Made by a program: the position numbers and the translations under genes. Below are positions 32,129 through 41,229 of a stretch of DNA of 64,000 nt, piece after piece. Numbering within the stretch: position 1 is the stretch's first letter; every line of letters starts with the position of its first letter. The notes under the pieces are model-generated. The model searched no databases, was not told where the DNA came from, and saw only the letters and a program-made list of their open reading frames with translations. Source of the DNA: Caulobacterales bacterium (GTDB lineage: Bacteria > Pseudomonadota > Alphaproteobacteria > Caulobacterales > Aquidulcibacteraceae); the NCBI GenBank assembly GCA_017303355.1, contig JAFLCU010000001.1, positions 310,001 to 374,000 of the forward strand. The letters run 5' to 3'.

Positions 32129-33136
32129 TCATTGATCGAGACCTGGTTTAAGAATGACGCGGCCAACGCAAACGCGCGAGGTCACGCGTTCCACGCCTTC
32201 GCGCCACGCTTCAAGTGGCAAAGTTGTATCGACACGCGGCCGGAGCACGCCACGCGACCAAAGCTCCATGAGCTGTCGCGTCGTTTCGCGCCGCTTCTCA
32301 GGAAAGCGCCGGCTGAACTCCCCCGCGCGCACGCCGATGACGGAGGCGTGCTTGATCAAAGCTCGATTGACGGAAAGCGTCGGAATATCACCCGAGGCGA
32401 AGCCGATCACCAGCATGCGGCCGGCGAACGCCAAGCACGACATCGCCTCCGCGAACACATCGCCGCCTACCGGATCGAACACCACATTGACGCCGCCGCC
32501 GGAAATCTCGCGGACGACATCCTTGAACGGCTTGGCCGTATCGATCACGAGCGCATCCGGCGCGTAGGCACGCAGCGCCGCGCGCTTCTCTTCGCTGGAT
32601 GCGCCGGCGATCACCTTGGCGCCGAGCGCGCGCGCGAGATCGACTGCGGCAAGGCCGACGCCACCCGCCCCTCCGAGCACCATCACCCACTCGCCCGCCT
32701 CGATGCGCGCGGCGTGAACGAGCGACACGTGCGCCGTGACATAGGCTGAAGGAAAGCACGCGGCTTCCGTAAAGCTCACGCGTTCGGGAATGGGCAGCAG
32801 ACCCTGCGTCGGCGCCGCTAAATATTCCGCGAACGATCCTGTGACGGCGCCACCAGCGACACGCGCGCCGATGGCGATGTCGGCGCCCTCGCCTGCAGCC
32901 ACAACTTCACCGGCAAAGTCGCCGCCGAAGATGAACGGCGTATCCGGGCGATGCTGATAGGCGCCGCGCGTCATCAACAGACCAGGAAAGCCAAGCGCCG
33001 CCGCCCGCACGCGCACCAACGACTCACCCGCCTTCAATGCTGGCGTCGGCGCCGTAACGATCTCGACGCCTTCGAACGCCTCACTCAGCGTCGTCACTTG
33101 CAGCGCGCGCATTGTTGCGGGCGTCGGTTCACTCAT
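32129..33136 (-). CDS. MDR-family NADPH:quinone oxidoreductase-like protein
   Basis: 335 residues. GroES-like N-terminal domain ([37 protein letters not shown]), then the Rossmann fold with [31 protein letters not shown]. No structural or catalytic zinc cysteines are seen, so it is a quinone-reductase or enoyl-reductase type MDR protein. Its start overlaps the stop of the acyl-CoA dehydrogenase (ATGA), placing it firmly in the leucine operon. Its exact reaction there is unknown; similar genes often accompany acyl-CoA catabolic clusters. Confidence 0.82.
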   Translation of the reverse strand: MSEPTPATMRALQVTTLSEAFEGVEIVTAPTPALKAGESLVRVRAAALGFPGLLMTRGAYQHRPDTPFIFGGDFAGEVVAAGEGADIAIGARVAGGAVTGSFAEYLAAPTQGLLPIPERVSFTEAACFPSAYVTAHVSLVHAARIEAGEWVMVLGGAGGVGLAAVDLARALGAKVIAGASSEEKRAALRAYAPDALVIDTAKPFKDVVREISGGGVNVVFDPVGGDVFAEAMSCLAFAGRMLVIGFASGDIPTLSVNRALIKHASVIGVRAGEFSRRFPEKRRETTRQLMELWSRGVLRPRVDTTLPLEAWREGVERVTSRVCVGRVILKPGLDQ

Positions 33137-34293
33137 GCGCCAATGATCTCCCGACCGATCAGGAAGCGGCGCACTTCATTTGTGCCCGCGCCGATGTCGT
33201 AGAGCTTAGCGTCGCGGAGGAAGCGCTCAACCGGGAAGTCGCGCGTGTAGCCGGCGCCGCCGAGCGCCTGGATGGCTTCTAGCGATACTTTCACGGCGCT
33301 TTCCGACGCGTAAAGAATGGCGCCGGCTGCGTCGTGGCGCGTGGTCTTGCCGGCGTCGCAGGCTTTCGCCACGGCATAGACGTAGGCGCGCGCCGAATTG
33401 AGCGCGACGATCATGTCGGCGACCTTGGCCTGCATCAACTGGAATGAGCCGATGGCGCGGCCGAATTGTTTGCGCTCGCGCACGTAGGGCAACACGACAT
33501 CGAGGCAAGCCTGCATGATGCCGAGTGGCCCGGCCGCGAGCACGGCGCGTTCATAGTCGAGGCCGCTCATCAGCACGGCGACGCCGCGATTGAGACCTCC
33601 CATGACGTTTTCTTCCGGTACTTCGCAGTCCTCAAACACCAGTTCGCCGGTGTCGGAGCCGCGCATGCCCATTTTGTCGAGCTTCTGGCTGGTGCTGAAG
33701 CCCTTCATGCCGCGCTCGATCAGGAACGCGGTGATGCCGCCCGAACCTGCTTCCGGATTCGTCTTCGCATAAACGACAAGCGTATTGGCTTCTGGCGCGT
33801 TGGTGATCCAGAACTTCGTGCCGTTCAGCACGTAGCGATCGCCTTTGTGCTCAGCGCGCAATTTCATGCTCACCACATCAGAGCCCGCACCCGCCTCGCT
33901 CATGGCCAGCGAGCCGACATGCTCGCCGCTGATCAGCTTGGGCAGATATTTCTGCTTTTGCTCAGGCGTCGCCCAACGGCGGATTTGATTGATGCAGAGA
34001 TTGGAGTGCGCACCGTAGGAAAGCCCGATCGAGGCCGAGGCGCGGCTCACCTCCTCCATCGCCACCACGTGTTCGAGATAGCCGAGCCCCAGGCCGCCAT
34101 CCTCTTCGGCGACGGTGATGCCGTGCAGCCCGAGCTCGCCCATTTCCGGCCAAAGCTCGCGCGGGAATTTGTTCTGCGCGTCGATCTCGGCGGCCATCGG
34201 GGCGATGCGGTCGGCGGCGTAGCGGGCCGTGGTGTCGCGGATGGCGTCGGCGGTTTCGCCGAGCTGGAAATCGAGTTGGTAGGAGTCAGTCAC
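33133..34293 (-). CDS. ivd: Isovaleryl-CoA dehydrogenase
   Basis: 386 residues from GTG 34293 ([20 protein letters not shown]), preceded by GTGGAG. The acyl-CoA dehydrogenase fold is complete: [34 protein letters not shown], and [37 protein letters not shown]. The Glu in [19 protein letters not shown] is the catalytic base position specific to isovaleryl-CoA dehydrogenase (helix G Glu), which separates it from medium- and short-chain enzymes. It makes 3-methylcrotonyl-CoA, the substrate of the carboxylase encoded downstream. First gene of the operon. Confidence 0.9.
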   Translation of the reverse strand: MTDSYQLDFQLGETADAIRDTTARYAADRIAPMAAEIDAQNKFPRELWPEMGELGLHGITVAEEDGGLGLGYLEHVVAMEEVSRASASIGLSYGAHSNLCINQIRRWATPEQKQKYLPKLISGEHVGSLAMSEAGAGSDVVSMKLRAEHKGDRYVLNGTKFWITNAPEANTLVVYAKTNPEAGSGGITAFLIERGMKGFSTSQKLDKMGMRGSDTGELVFEDCEVPEENVMGGLNRGVAVLMSGLDYERAVLAAGPLGIMQACLDVVLPYVRERKQFGRAIGSFQLMQAKVADMIVALNSARAYVYAVAKACDAGKTTRHDAAGAILYASESAVKVSLEAIQALGGAGYTRDFPVERFLRDAKLYDIGAGTNEVRRFLIGREIIGA

Positions 34294-34304
34294 GGGTGGC
34301 TCCA

Positions 34305-34402
34305 CTTCGGACCGCCGGCTTCCAGCCGGCACGGTGCACACAACCGACAATCAGCCGGCCGCTTGAAACGCCAAAGGCCGGCTGGAAGCCGACGGTCCGA
34401 AG
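34305..34402. repeat. Palindromic repeat, variant arms (GGACCGCCGGC-TTCCA-GCCGGC type)
   Basis: CTTCGGACCGCCGGCTTCCA and on (34305-34330) matches in inverted orientation 34377-34402 with one mismatch. The arms share the GGACCGCCGGC...GCCGGC frame of copies 1-3 but carry TTCCA in place of GCCCTCG. It lies in the 5' leader region of the isovaleryl-CoA dehydrogenase gene. Two single arms of the same variant occur at about 56566-56590 and 56649-56672. Confidence 0.75.
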
Positions 34403-34452
34403 ACCGTAATTGATTTGCCAAGCCAATTGAAATTGAACGGAAGGAACAGAAC

Positions 34453-34464
34453 TGATAGATATCA
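34453..34464. promoter_or_regulatory. Palindrome just before the LysR start
   Basis: TGATA-GA-TATCA is a perfect palindrome ending 3 bases before the regulator ATG. ATAG-N7-CTAT (34455-34469) overlaps it. Either could be part of a LysR-type autoregulatory site. No Shine-Dalgarno is visible between it and the ATG, which suggests a leaderless message. Confidence 0.35.
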
Positions 34465-34467
34465 CCT

Positions 34468-35349
34468 ATGGATCGCTATCTGCTGCGCTATTTCCTGGCC
34501 GTGGCCGAGCTGGGCTCATTCTCCAAGGCGGCGGCGCGGGTGAACGTGACCCAGCCGACGCTTTCGGTCGGCATCGCCAAGCTTGAAGCGCAAGTCGGCG
34601 CGCGCCTATTCGAGCGCACAACGCGGCGGGTTTCGCTGACGCCGGCCGGCAGCCGGTTCCTCGGCCACGCGCGGCGCATCACGCAGGAATATGAAGCCGC
34701 GCTCCGCGAGGTAGCTGAAGCGCCGCGTCGTAAACGCGTCCGCGCCGGCATCCTCTCCACCATTCCCGCGCGCGATCTCGAACGCTTGGTCGCGCATCAC
34801 GCCAAGCACGCGGACGGCGAAGAATTGGAATTGTTGGATTCCACCGAGCGCGACATCGCCAACCGTTTAAGTGATGGCCGGCTCGATGCGGCGCTCACCA
34901 TCATGCGCCCCAGCCTGGAGAGCTTCGCGCAAGAGAAAATGCGTACTGAGCCTTACGTGCTTTTCGTTGGCGCCGGCCATAAGCTGGCACGCGCGGAAAA
35001 CATCGAAGGCGGCGAACTGGCGGGCGAGACGATGATCGTACGCCGGCAATGCGAAGGCCTGCCGGAGATCAGCCGCTATTTCACCAATCGCGATGTGCGC
35101 CCGTTCTTCAGCCTGCGCACCTTGAGCGACGATCGCGCATTGAGCATGGTCGGGGCCGGGCTCGGCATCACTGTTGCGCCGGTGAGCTTCAAACAGCCAG
35201 GGCTCGCCGCGATTAAGCTCAACGGCTTCGATCTCACCCGTGAAATTGGCCTCGTTTTCTCCGACCGCGCACGCGATCAGGGCGCGCCGAGCGCGTTTGT
35301 GGAGGCCGCTCGCGCCACCTACGGCACCGCGCGTCGCAAAACGAGGTAA
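34468..35349 (+). CDS. LysR-family transcriptional regulator, divergent to the leucine operon
   Basis: 293 residues. The N-terminal HTH is typical (YLLRYFLAVAELGSFSKAAARVNVTQPTLSVGIAKLEAQVGARLFERTTRRVSLTPAG). A substrate-binding domain follows from residue 90 (RVRAGILSTIPARDLERLV ... GLGITVAPVSF). Divergent orientation next to isovaleryl-CoA dehydrogenase suggests control of leucine/isovalerate breakdown. MerR-type LiuR is the usual regulator of such operons in proteobacteria, so a LysR protein here would be a variant; its target is inferred from position. Confidence 0.85.
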   Translation: MDRYLLRYFLAVAELGSFSKAAARVNVTQPTLSVGIAKLEAQVGARLFERTTRRVSLTPAGSRFLGHARRITQEYEAALREVAEAPRRKRVRAGILSTIPARDLERLVAHHAKHADGEELELLDSTERDIANRLSDGRLDAALTIMRPSLESFAQEKMRTEPYVLFVGAGHKLARAENIEGGELAGETMIVRRQCEGLPEISRYFTNRDVRPFFSLRTLSDDRALSMVGAGLGITVAPVSFKQPGLAAIKLNGFDLTREIGLVFSDRARDQGAPSAFVEAARATYGTARRKTR

Positions 35350-35397
35350 ACGGCGCCGCCGCGCGTTGCCGCAATGCCGGGCAAATGTTACGCTTGC

Positions 35398-35423
35398 GGA
35401 ACGTCGGGTCTCACAAGGGCGTT
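35398..35423 (+). promoter_or_regulatory. EcfG-type general-stress promoter before ku
   Basis: GGAAC (35398-35402), a 17-base spacer and CGTT (35420-35423) match the alphaproteobacterial EcfG/SigT/RpoE2 consensus exactly. The ku ATG is at 35432, so the transcript leader would be only a few bases long. Control of Ku/LigD genes by the general stress sigma factor is known in rhizobia. Confidence 0.65.
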
Positions 35424-35431
35424 AGCCTCTC

Positions 35432-36376
35432 ATGCCACCTCCAGCTCGTCCCGTTTGGACTGGGCAAATCCGGCTTGCCCTCGTGGCGTTGCCGGTGAAG
35501 CTCTATTCCGCCTTGGATTCACGCGAGAAGATCTCGTTCAACCAGATCCATGAACCGTCCAAGCAGCGCATCAAATATGAGAAGGTCGTGCCGGGTATCG
35601 GCGCGGTCGATAAGGACGAGATCGTCAAAGGCTACGAATTCTCCAAGGGCCGCTACGTCCTGTTCTCGGATGAGGAATTCGACGCGCTGAAGGTCGACTC
35701 AAGGAAGACGCTCGACATGGTGCAATTCGCGCCATCCGAGACGATCGACCCGATCTATTTCGACAAGCCCTATTACGCGCTGCCGGACGGCAAGCTGGCC
35801 GATGAGCCTTACCGCGTCGTGCGCGATGCGCTGCGCCGCTCGAAGACGGTGGGCCTCGGCCAGATCACGATGCGCGGGCGTTCCTATATCGCCGCCGTAA
35901 AGCCGTACGACGATGGACTGATCGTCGAGACCGTGCACTACGCCGAAGAGCTGCGCGCGGCGAAAGGTTTCTTCGATGAAATTCCGGACGGCAAATCCGA
36001 TCCGGATTTGGTCGACCTCGCCGAGGAGCTGATCAACCGCAAGAAAGCGAAATTCGATCCGGCGAAATTCGAGGACGAGTATGCCGCGGCCGTCGAGCGC
36101 CTGGTGAAAAAGAAAATCGAGCGCCACGGTGAATTGGTGCTGGAAGACCAGGAAGAGCCCGCGCCGGATTATGGCGATAATGTCGTCTCGCTGGTCGATG
36201 CGTTGAAGAAGTCGCTCGCCAGGAAGCAAGCCGCAGGCAAAGCAGCAGCCGCAAACGACAAAGAAGAGACGCCAGCCAAACCCGGCAAGCGCCAACGCGC
36301 CGCCGCGGAAAAGGTGAAGCCCGCGCCACGCGCAAAGGCGCCAGCGAAAGCCGCGCCAAAACGCGCGAAGAAATAG
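35432..36376 (+). CDS. ku: Non-homologous end-joining protein Ku
   Basis: 314 residues. The bacterial Ku core is clear from WTGQIRLALVALPVKLYSALDSREKISFNQIHEPSKQRIKYEKV through GYEFSKGRYVLFSDEEFDAL and the ring-forming beta-barrel (YFDKPYYALPDGKLADEPYRVVRDALRRS). After about residue 255 comes a Lys/Ala/Pro-rich tail of about 60 residues, which in this family aids DNA binding and end-bridging. It binds double-strand ends and recruits LigD, encoded 139 bases downstream on the same strand. Confidence 0.96.
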   Translation: MPPPARPVWTGQIRLALVALPVKLYSALDSREKISFNQIHEPSKQRIKYEKVVPGIGAVDKDEIVKGYEFSKGRYVLFSDEEFDALKVDSRKTLDMVQFAPSETIDPIYFDKPYYALPDGKLADEPYRVVRDALRRSKTVGLGQITMRGRSYIAAVKPYDDGLIVETVHYAEELRAAKGFFDEIPDGKSDPDLVDLAEELINRKKAKFDPAKFEDEYAAAVERLVKKKIERHGELVLEDQEEPAPDYGDNVVSLVDALKKSLARKQAAGKAAAANDKEETPAKPGKRQRAAAEKVKPAPRAKAPAKAAPKRAKK

Positions 36377-36515
36377 CTTCGGAATAAAATGACGCGCGGC
36401 CGGTTCACCCCCCCATACCCGGATGCGCCAACGGCGCAATCAGGGGCCCATAGCCGACGCCGCCTGAGCGTATGGGCACAGGATTTGGGCTGCGCCCAAT
36501 CCGGGGATTGGTGAG

Positions 36516-38984
36516 ATGGCGCGCAAGGCGACACCTAAGCCCGCGAAGAACACGAGCGGCGTGAACAGCCTCGTCGAATACAATCGCAAGCGCGACTTCG
36601 GCAAAACCAGCGAACCGGCCGGCGGCAAACTCAAAACCGCTGGCGGCGTGTTCGTGGTGCAAAAGCACGCGGCGACGCGGCTGCATTACGATTTCCGGCT
36701 CGAGCATGACGGCGTGTTGATGAGCTGGGCGGTGCCCCAGGGCCCCTCACTCGATCCCGCGATCAAGCGCCTCGCCGTGCGAACCGAAAATCACCCGCTC
36801 GAATATGGTGCGTTCGAAGGTGTCATCCCAAAGGGCGAGTATGGCGCGGGCGCCGTGATCATCTGGGACGACGGCAAGGTCAAATGGATCAACGATCCCG
36901 ATGAGGGCATGAAGAAAGGCGAGCTGAAATTCGTGTTGAGCGGCGAACGGCTCAAAGGCGAATTTCACATGGTCAAAATCAAGCCGCGCGAAGGCGAACG
37001 CAGCGAGCCGTGGCTGCTGTTCAAATCTCGCGACGCGCACGCCGGCAAGGATGATCCGACGCGCGCGGTGACGAGTATCAAGACAGGCCGCACTGTGGAG
37101 GATTTGAAAGCCAAGGGTGGCCGCGTCTGGAGCAAAGGCGGCGAACGCGCGCCGATGACGAAGGCGCCGAAATGGGGTTTCGTCGAACCGGCGCTGTGCA
37201 CGCCGATCGAAACGCCGCCTGATGGCGACAAGTGGATACATGAGATCAAGTATGACGGCTATCGCATGCAAGCGGCCGTCAGCGGCGACGCAGTGCGGCT
37301 CTACACGCGCACCGGACTGGATTGGACCAGCAAGTTCAGCCACGTCGCGAACGCGCTAAGAGAGCTTGGGCTAAAGGACGTTCTGCTCGATGGTGAAGTC
37401 GCGGTAGCCGACGCAAGTGGACACACAAGCTTTTCGTCGTTGCAACGTTCGCTCGAAAACGGCGACGCTAAAGGTGTCTCCTATTTTGTGTTCGATCTGA
37501 TCGCCGAGGGCGACAAGGATTTACGCAAAATGCCGCTGCTTGAGCGCAAAGCGCGGCTCGAGAAGCAGCTCGGCGGCGCATGTGCGCCGATCCGGTTTTC
37601 ACCTTACGTTGAAGGCGATGGTCCGCACGTGCTGGAAGCCTTCGCCGAAAAAGGTCTCGAAGGCGTCGTTTCGAAGAAAGCTGATTCCACTTACCGTGCG
37701 GGCCGCACGCAATCATGGCTCAAGGCCAAATGCGTCAACGAACGCGAGTTCATTGTCATCGGCTACCAGCCATCGCTCAAAGGCCGTCAATTCGCGTCGC
37801 TTATGCTGGCGGAGCGCGAGAACGGAAAGCTCTCCTATCGCGGCAACGTGGGCACGGGTTTCAATGACAAGACGCTCACGTCTCTGGCCGCACAGCTTGA
37901 AAAACTCGTGCGTGCGAAGCCCGCGCTCGCAGTACCGCGCGAGGCCGCGCGCGGCGCCAAATGGGTGGAACCGAAACTCGTCGTGCAAATTAAATATGCG
38001 GATATCACGCCCGATGGCGCCGTGCGGCACGCTGTGTTTCTCGGACTGCGCGGCGACAAAAGCGCCAAAGATGTGAACGCCGAAAACGAAGCCCCCGCTC
38101 TCAGATCGCGCGTGCGCCTCACGCATCCCGATCGCGTGCTCTTCCCTGCGGCGGATATCACCAAGGCCGAATACGCGGCGTACCTGGAGATGGTTGCATC
38201 GCTTATGGGGCCACACATTTTCGGACGCCCGGTCAGCCTCGTGCGCGCGCCCGATGGCGTCGGCGGCCAGCAATTCTTTCAAAAGCACGCCATGGCCGGC
38301 GCGCCGAAAGAGATCAAAACCATTCCGATCACGGAGTCCGAAGGCAAGGCGGAGGACTATCTTACACTGCCCAACGTCGATGCACTCGTGGCGTGTGCGC
38401 AGATGTCGGCGCTGGAGCTGCACATCTGGGGCGCGCGCAATGACGACGTCGAAAAGCCTGACCGCATGGTGTTCGATCTTGACCCCGATGAGGACCTCGA
38501 TTTTTCGTTCGTGAAGCGCGCGGCGTTCGACATCAAGGCGCTGCTGGACAACGCCGATCTGCCCTCCTTCGCGATGATCACCGGCGGCAAAGGCATCCAC
38601 ATCGTGCTAAATTTAAAGCGCCGGCACGATTGGGACGACGTGAAGGGCTTCGCGGCCGCGTTTGCGGAACAAGTCGCCGCCCTCGATCCGAAACGTTTCG
38701 TCGCGAATATGTCGAAGGCTAAGCGCAAGGGCCGCATTTTCATCGACTACCTGCGCAACGGCCGAGGCGCTACCGCGATCGCACCCTATTCGACGCGCGC
38801 CAAACCCATGGCCCCTGTGGCGTCTCCGGTGAGTTGGGATGAGCTCCGAACCATTCCGGAAGCCTCCGCGTTCAAGTTGAAAGACATGAAAGCGCGACTG
38901 GCCGAACCCGATCCATGGGCGATCTACGCCGACTCCGCCGTATCGCTGACCAAGGCGGCGCGCGCCAAGCTCGGCCTCGATTGA
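36516..38984 (+). CDS. ligD: Multifunctional DNA ligase D (phosphoesterase - ligase - polymerase)
   Basis: 822 residues with three domains. The 3'-phosphoesterase lies at about 40-200 (FVVQKHAATRLHYDFRLEHDGVLMSWAVPQGPS). The ATP-dependent ligase has the nucleotidyl-lysine Lys245 in EIKYDGYRM and runs to about 520. The archaeo-eukaryotic primase-type polymerase spans about 530-820 (RVRLTHPDRVLFP, with catalytic acids in MVFDLDPDEDLDF). The order PE-LIG-POL is that of Pseudomonas and most alphaproteobacteria; mycobacteria have POL-PE-LIG. It processes and seals broken ends held by Ku. An imperfect GC hairpin lies just before the start. Confidence 0.96.
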   Translation: MARKATPKPAKNTSGVNSLVEYNRKRDFGKTSEPAGGKLKTAGGVFVVQKHAATRLHYDFRLEHDGVLMSWAVPQGPSLDPAIKRLAVRTENHPLEYGAFEGVIPKGEYGAGAVIIWDDGKVKWINDPDEGMKKGELKFVLSGERLKGEFHMVKIKPREGERSEPWLLFKSRDAHAGKDDPTRAVTSIKTGRTVEDLKAKGGRVWSKGGERAPMTKAPKWGFVEPALCTPIETPPDGDKWIHEIKYDGYRMQAAVSGDAVRLYTRTGLDWTSKFSHVANALRELGLKDVLLDGEVAVADASGHTSFSSLQRSLENGDAKGVSYFVFDLIAEGDKDLRKMPLLERKARLEKQLGGACAPIRFSPYVEGDGPHVLEAFAEKGLEGVVSKKADSTYRAGRTQSWLKAKCVNEREFIVIGYQPSLKGRQFASLMLAERENGKLSYRGNVGTGFNDKTLTSLAAQLEKLVRAKPALAVPREAARGAKWVEPKLVVQIKYADITPDGAVRHAVFLGLRGDKSAKDVNAENEAPALRSRVRLTHPDRVLFPAADITKAEYAAYLEMVASLMGPHIFGRPVSLVRAPDGVGGQQFFQKHAMAGAPKEIKTIPITESEGKAEDYLTLPNVDALVACAQMSALELHIWGARNDDVEKPDRMVFDLDPDEDLDFSFVKRAAFDIKALLDNADLPSFAMITGGKGIHIVLNLKRRHDWDDVKGFAAAFAEQVAALDPKRFVANMSKAKRKGRIFIDYLRNGRGATAIAPYSTRAKPMAPVASPVSWDELRTIPEASAFKLKDMKARLAEPDPWAIYADSAVSLTKAARAKLGLD

Positions 38985-39029
38985 TCTCGCGGCCCTGGAC
39001 AGTCCATAAAGCGCGCTCAGGAGACTATC

Positions 39030-39788
39030 ATGCGCCGCATCGCCCTCAGCCTCGTCCTCGCCGCCACGCTCATAGCTTGCGGCCAGCCCGAACCGCCACC
39101 GCCCGTGGAAGAGGCAGTGCGGCGCGCGCCGCCGCACTGGTTCATTTGCGACGCGATCAACGCGCCGGCCCTCTTCGTGTTCGACCGCGACGGCGCCAAT
39201 GTGCGCGTGGCGGAATACGATAAGCCCAACGGCGCCATCGTGCAGCGCATCGGCTACAATGTCGGCACTGAAGAGGGTGCGGCCGGCAGCGTGACGACCG
39301 AGCTTTATCGCGACATGGGCGTCGATGGCTCGGTGCGGCAAGTCAATCCAGGCATGCTGGAGAATCCGGGCTCGGCATATACGCTGCCCTTCACGTCCAT
39401 CAATATGGATAGCCGCGACATCGATTGCCGCTGGATGCCGCGCACGCGCGTGCTTGGTTTCACCGGGCGCCGCAGCTTCGTCGTATATGAAGATTCGAGC
39501 GGCGATCTAATCTATACATCGTACGATTTCGATCAGGCGGCGAACACGCGGCCAGTCGAGCTGAGCGAAAATGGCCGCACGACAACCCCGTTCAGCGTGG
39601 AGGTGCGCGACGGCACGGAAGCGACCACGCCGCAGGCCACAACCTATACGTTCGAAACCCAAGGTTTCCGTTACGTTGTGACGGTGCGCCCGGATGGCAC
39701 GGGCCAATTGGATTCGTTCTTGAACGATGCGCCGCTGCAATCGGAAGGCCTTGTCGGCTTTGTTGAGGGTTCGGCGCCTGCACAATAA
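39030..39788 (+). CDS. Lipoprotein of unknown function
   Basis: 252 residues. The signal ends in a lipobox (AATLIACGQ, Cys17), followed by a short Pro-rich linker (EPPPPVEEAV). The body is rich in beta-forming residues (PALFVFDRDGANVRVAEYD, RSFVVYEDSSGDLIYTSYDFD, TYTFETQGFRYVVTVRPDGTGQL). It contains two cysteines (FICDAIN and DIDCRWM) that could form a disulfide. No family is recognised. Likely periplasmic and anchored to a membrane; it stands alone between ligD and the enoyl-CoA hydratase gene. Confidence 0.75.
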   Translation: MRRIALSLVLAATLIACGQPEPPPPVEEAVRRAPPHWFICDAINAPALFVFDRDGANVRVAEYDKPNGAIVQRIGYNVGTEEGAAGSVTTELYRDMGVDGSVRQVNPGMLENPGSAYTLPFTSINMDSRDIDCRWMPRTRVLGFTGRRSFVVYEDSSGDLIYTSYDFDQAANTRPVELSENGRTTTPFSVEVRDGTEATTPQATTYTFETQGFRYVVTVRPDGTGQLDSFLNDAPLQSEGLVGFVEGSAPAQ

Positions 39789-39842
39789 ATTTCCATCGCG
39801 TTCGGCCAAGGTCGAAGCATCGATTTTCGGAGCATCAGATTC

Positions 39843-40643
39843 ATGACGTTTGCAACGTTTGAGAAAAAGGGCCGTGTGGCCATCGTCACGCTGAACAAGC
39901 CAGAGAGCCGCAATGCCATCGCGACACAGCAAGATTGCGACGATCTGGCCGGCGCATTGCGTAGAGCCAATGACGATCGCGAGATCAATGCCGTGGTGCT
40001 GACGGGCGCGGGAAAATCTTTCTGCGCGGGCGGCGATTTGAAAGCTATTCGCGAGCGCACCGGCATCGGCCCGCGCGAAACGCCGGACGACACACGCGCC
40101 AATTATCGTCGTGGCGTGCACTCGGTGATCCGCGCCTTGGCGGACGTCGAGGTGGCGACGATCGCGGCGATCAACGGCCACGCCATCGGCCTTGGCCTCG
40201 ACATCGGCATTCTGTGCGACATCCGCATTGCCGGCGCATCCGCTAAGATGGCGTCGAGCTTTGTGAAGGTCGGGATCATTCCGGGCGATGGCGGCGCGTG
40301 GATTTTGACCAACGCGATCGGCGCTTCTCGCGCGGCGGAATTGGTGCTGACGGGCGATACGATCGACGCTGAAGAAGCCGTGCGTTTCGGCCTCGTTAGT
40401 CGCGTCGTGCCGGATGAGTCGCTGCTGGACGAAGCGCTAAAGCTGGCCGAACGCGTCGCCGTGAACCCGCCGCGCTCCGTGCGCTTGGCGAAGCGCTTGC
40501 TGCGCGAGGCGCAGCATGGACGCTTGAGCGATGTACTTGAACTGTCGGCGGCGTTCCAGGCGCTGGCGCACGAGACGGCCGACCATAAGGAAGCCGTTGA
40601 CGCCTTCACCGAAAAGCGCACGCCGAAATTCACAGGCGCTTGA
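39843..40643 (+). CDS. Enoyl-CoA hydratase/isomerase family protein
   Basis: 266 residues. The crotonase core has the oxyanion-hole segments GAGKSFCAGGDLKAI and INGHAIGLGLDIGILCDIRIA. The second catalytic-acid position falls in SFVKVGIIPGDGGAWILTNAIG. This fits a hydratase such as methylglutaconyl-CoA hydratase, which the nearby leucine operon would need, but generic beta-oxidation roles are equally possible. It lies 9 kb from that operon on the opposite strand. The HAD-family gene begins within its stop (TGATG). Confidence 0.82.
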   Translation: MTFATFEKKGRVAIVTLNKPESRNAIATQQDCDDLAGALRRANDDREINAVVLTGAGKSFCAGGDLKAIRERTGIGPRETPDDTRANYRRGVHSVIRALADVEVATIAAINGHAIGLGLDIGILCDIRIAGASAKMASSFVKVGIIPGDGGAWILTNAIGASRAAELVLTGDTIDAEEAVRFGLVSRVVPDESLLDEALKLAERVAVNPPRSVRLAKRLLREAQHGRLSDVLELSAAFQALAHETADHKEAVDAFTEKRTPKFTGA

Positions 40644-41185
40644 TGAAGCCGCTGGCCGTCGATCTCGACGGCACGTTGATCAAGACTGACCTCTTCGCAC
40701 GCGGCATGGCGCGCTTCTGCGCGGCTCGACCATGGCATGCACTCGTGCTGCTCTGGTGGCTGCGACGCGGCCGAGCGCACGCGAAAGCGAAGCTCGCATC
40801 GCTCTATCCCATCGATGCAGCGTCTCTGCCCTATGACGCGCGCGTACTGGCCTGGCTGCGTGAGCAAAAGGCTGCAGGACGCATCACCGCGCTTGCCACG
40901 GCGTTTGATCAGGCGGGCGCGAACGCCGTCGCGGCGCATCTTGGCGTGTTCGATCACGTCTTCGCCTCCGATGGCCGCGGCAATCTGAAATCCGCGCGCA
41001 AGGCGGACCGATTACGGCGAGAATTCCCGGACGGCTTTGTCTACGCCGGCAATGAACGGGCCGATCTAAAAGTCTGGAGCGCGGCGGCCGCCGCGGTGAT
41101 TGTAAATGCCGCGCCCGCGTTGGAGCGCGAAGCGAAGCGGCGCTTTACGGTCGAGCGCATCTTCCCGCGCGACGAAGTGGCTTGA
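40643..41185 (+). CDS. HAD-superfamily hydrolase
   Basis: 180 residues from ATG 40643. Motif I is VDLDGTLIKTD with the nucleophile Asp; motif II is ITALATAFDQAG and the motif III/IV region is FVYAGNERADLKVW. The small helical cap (WHALVLLWWLRRGRAHAKAKLASLYPID) resembles the HAD domain that is fused to UbiA-like prenyltransferases in some bacteria; here no prenyltransferase follows. Substrate unknown. It is translationally coupled to the enoyl-CoA hydratase gene. Confidence 0.78.
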   Translation: MKPLAVDLDGTLIKTDLFARGMARFCAARPWHALVLLWWLRRGRAHAKAKLASLYPIDAASLPYDARVLAWLREQKAAGRITALATAFDQAGANAVAAHLGVFDHVFASDGRGNLKSARKADRLRREFPDGFVYAGNERADLKVWSAAAAAVIVNAAPALEREAKRRFTVERIFPRDEVA

Positions 41186-41229
41186 AGCAGCGCCCGTGAG
41201 CGCCGATCTTGGCGCAAGGAGCAAAGCAC

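Noticed and set aside
31978-32166. In-frame extension of the carboxyltransferase gene
   Set aside because: It reads the palindromic repeat; the ATG at 31977 begins where the family begins.
36385-36415. GGAAT-N15-CGGTT as a second EcfG promoter before ligD
   Set aside because: It departs from GGAAC and CGTT in both boxes; ligD is more simply explained as reading on from ku.
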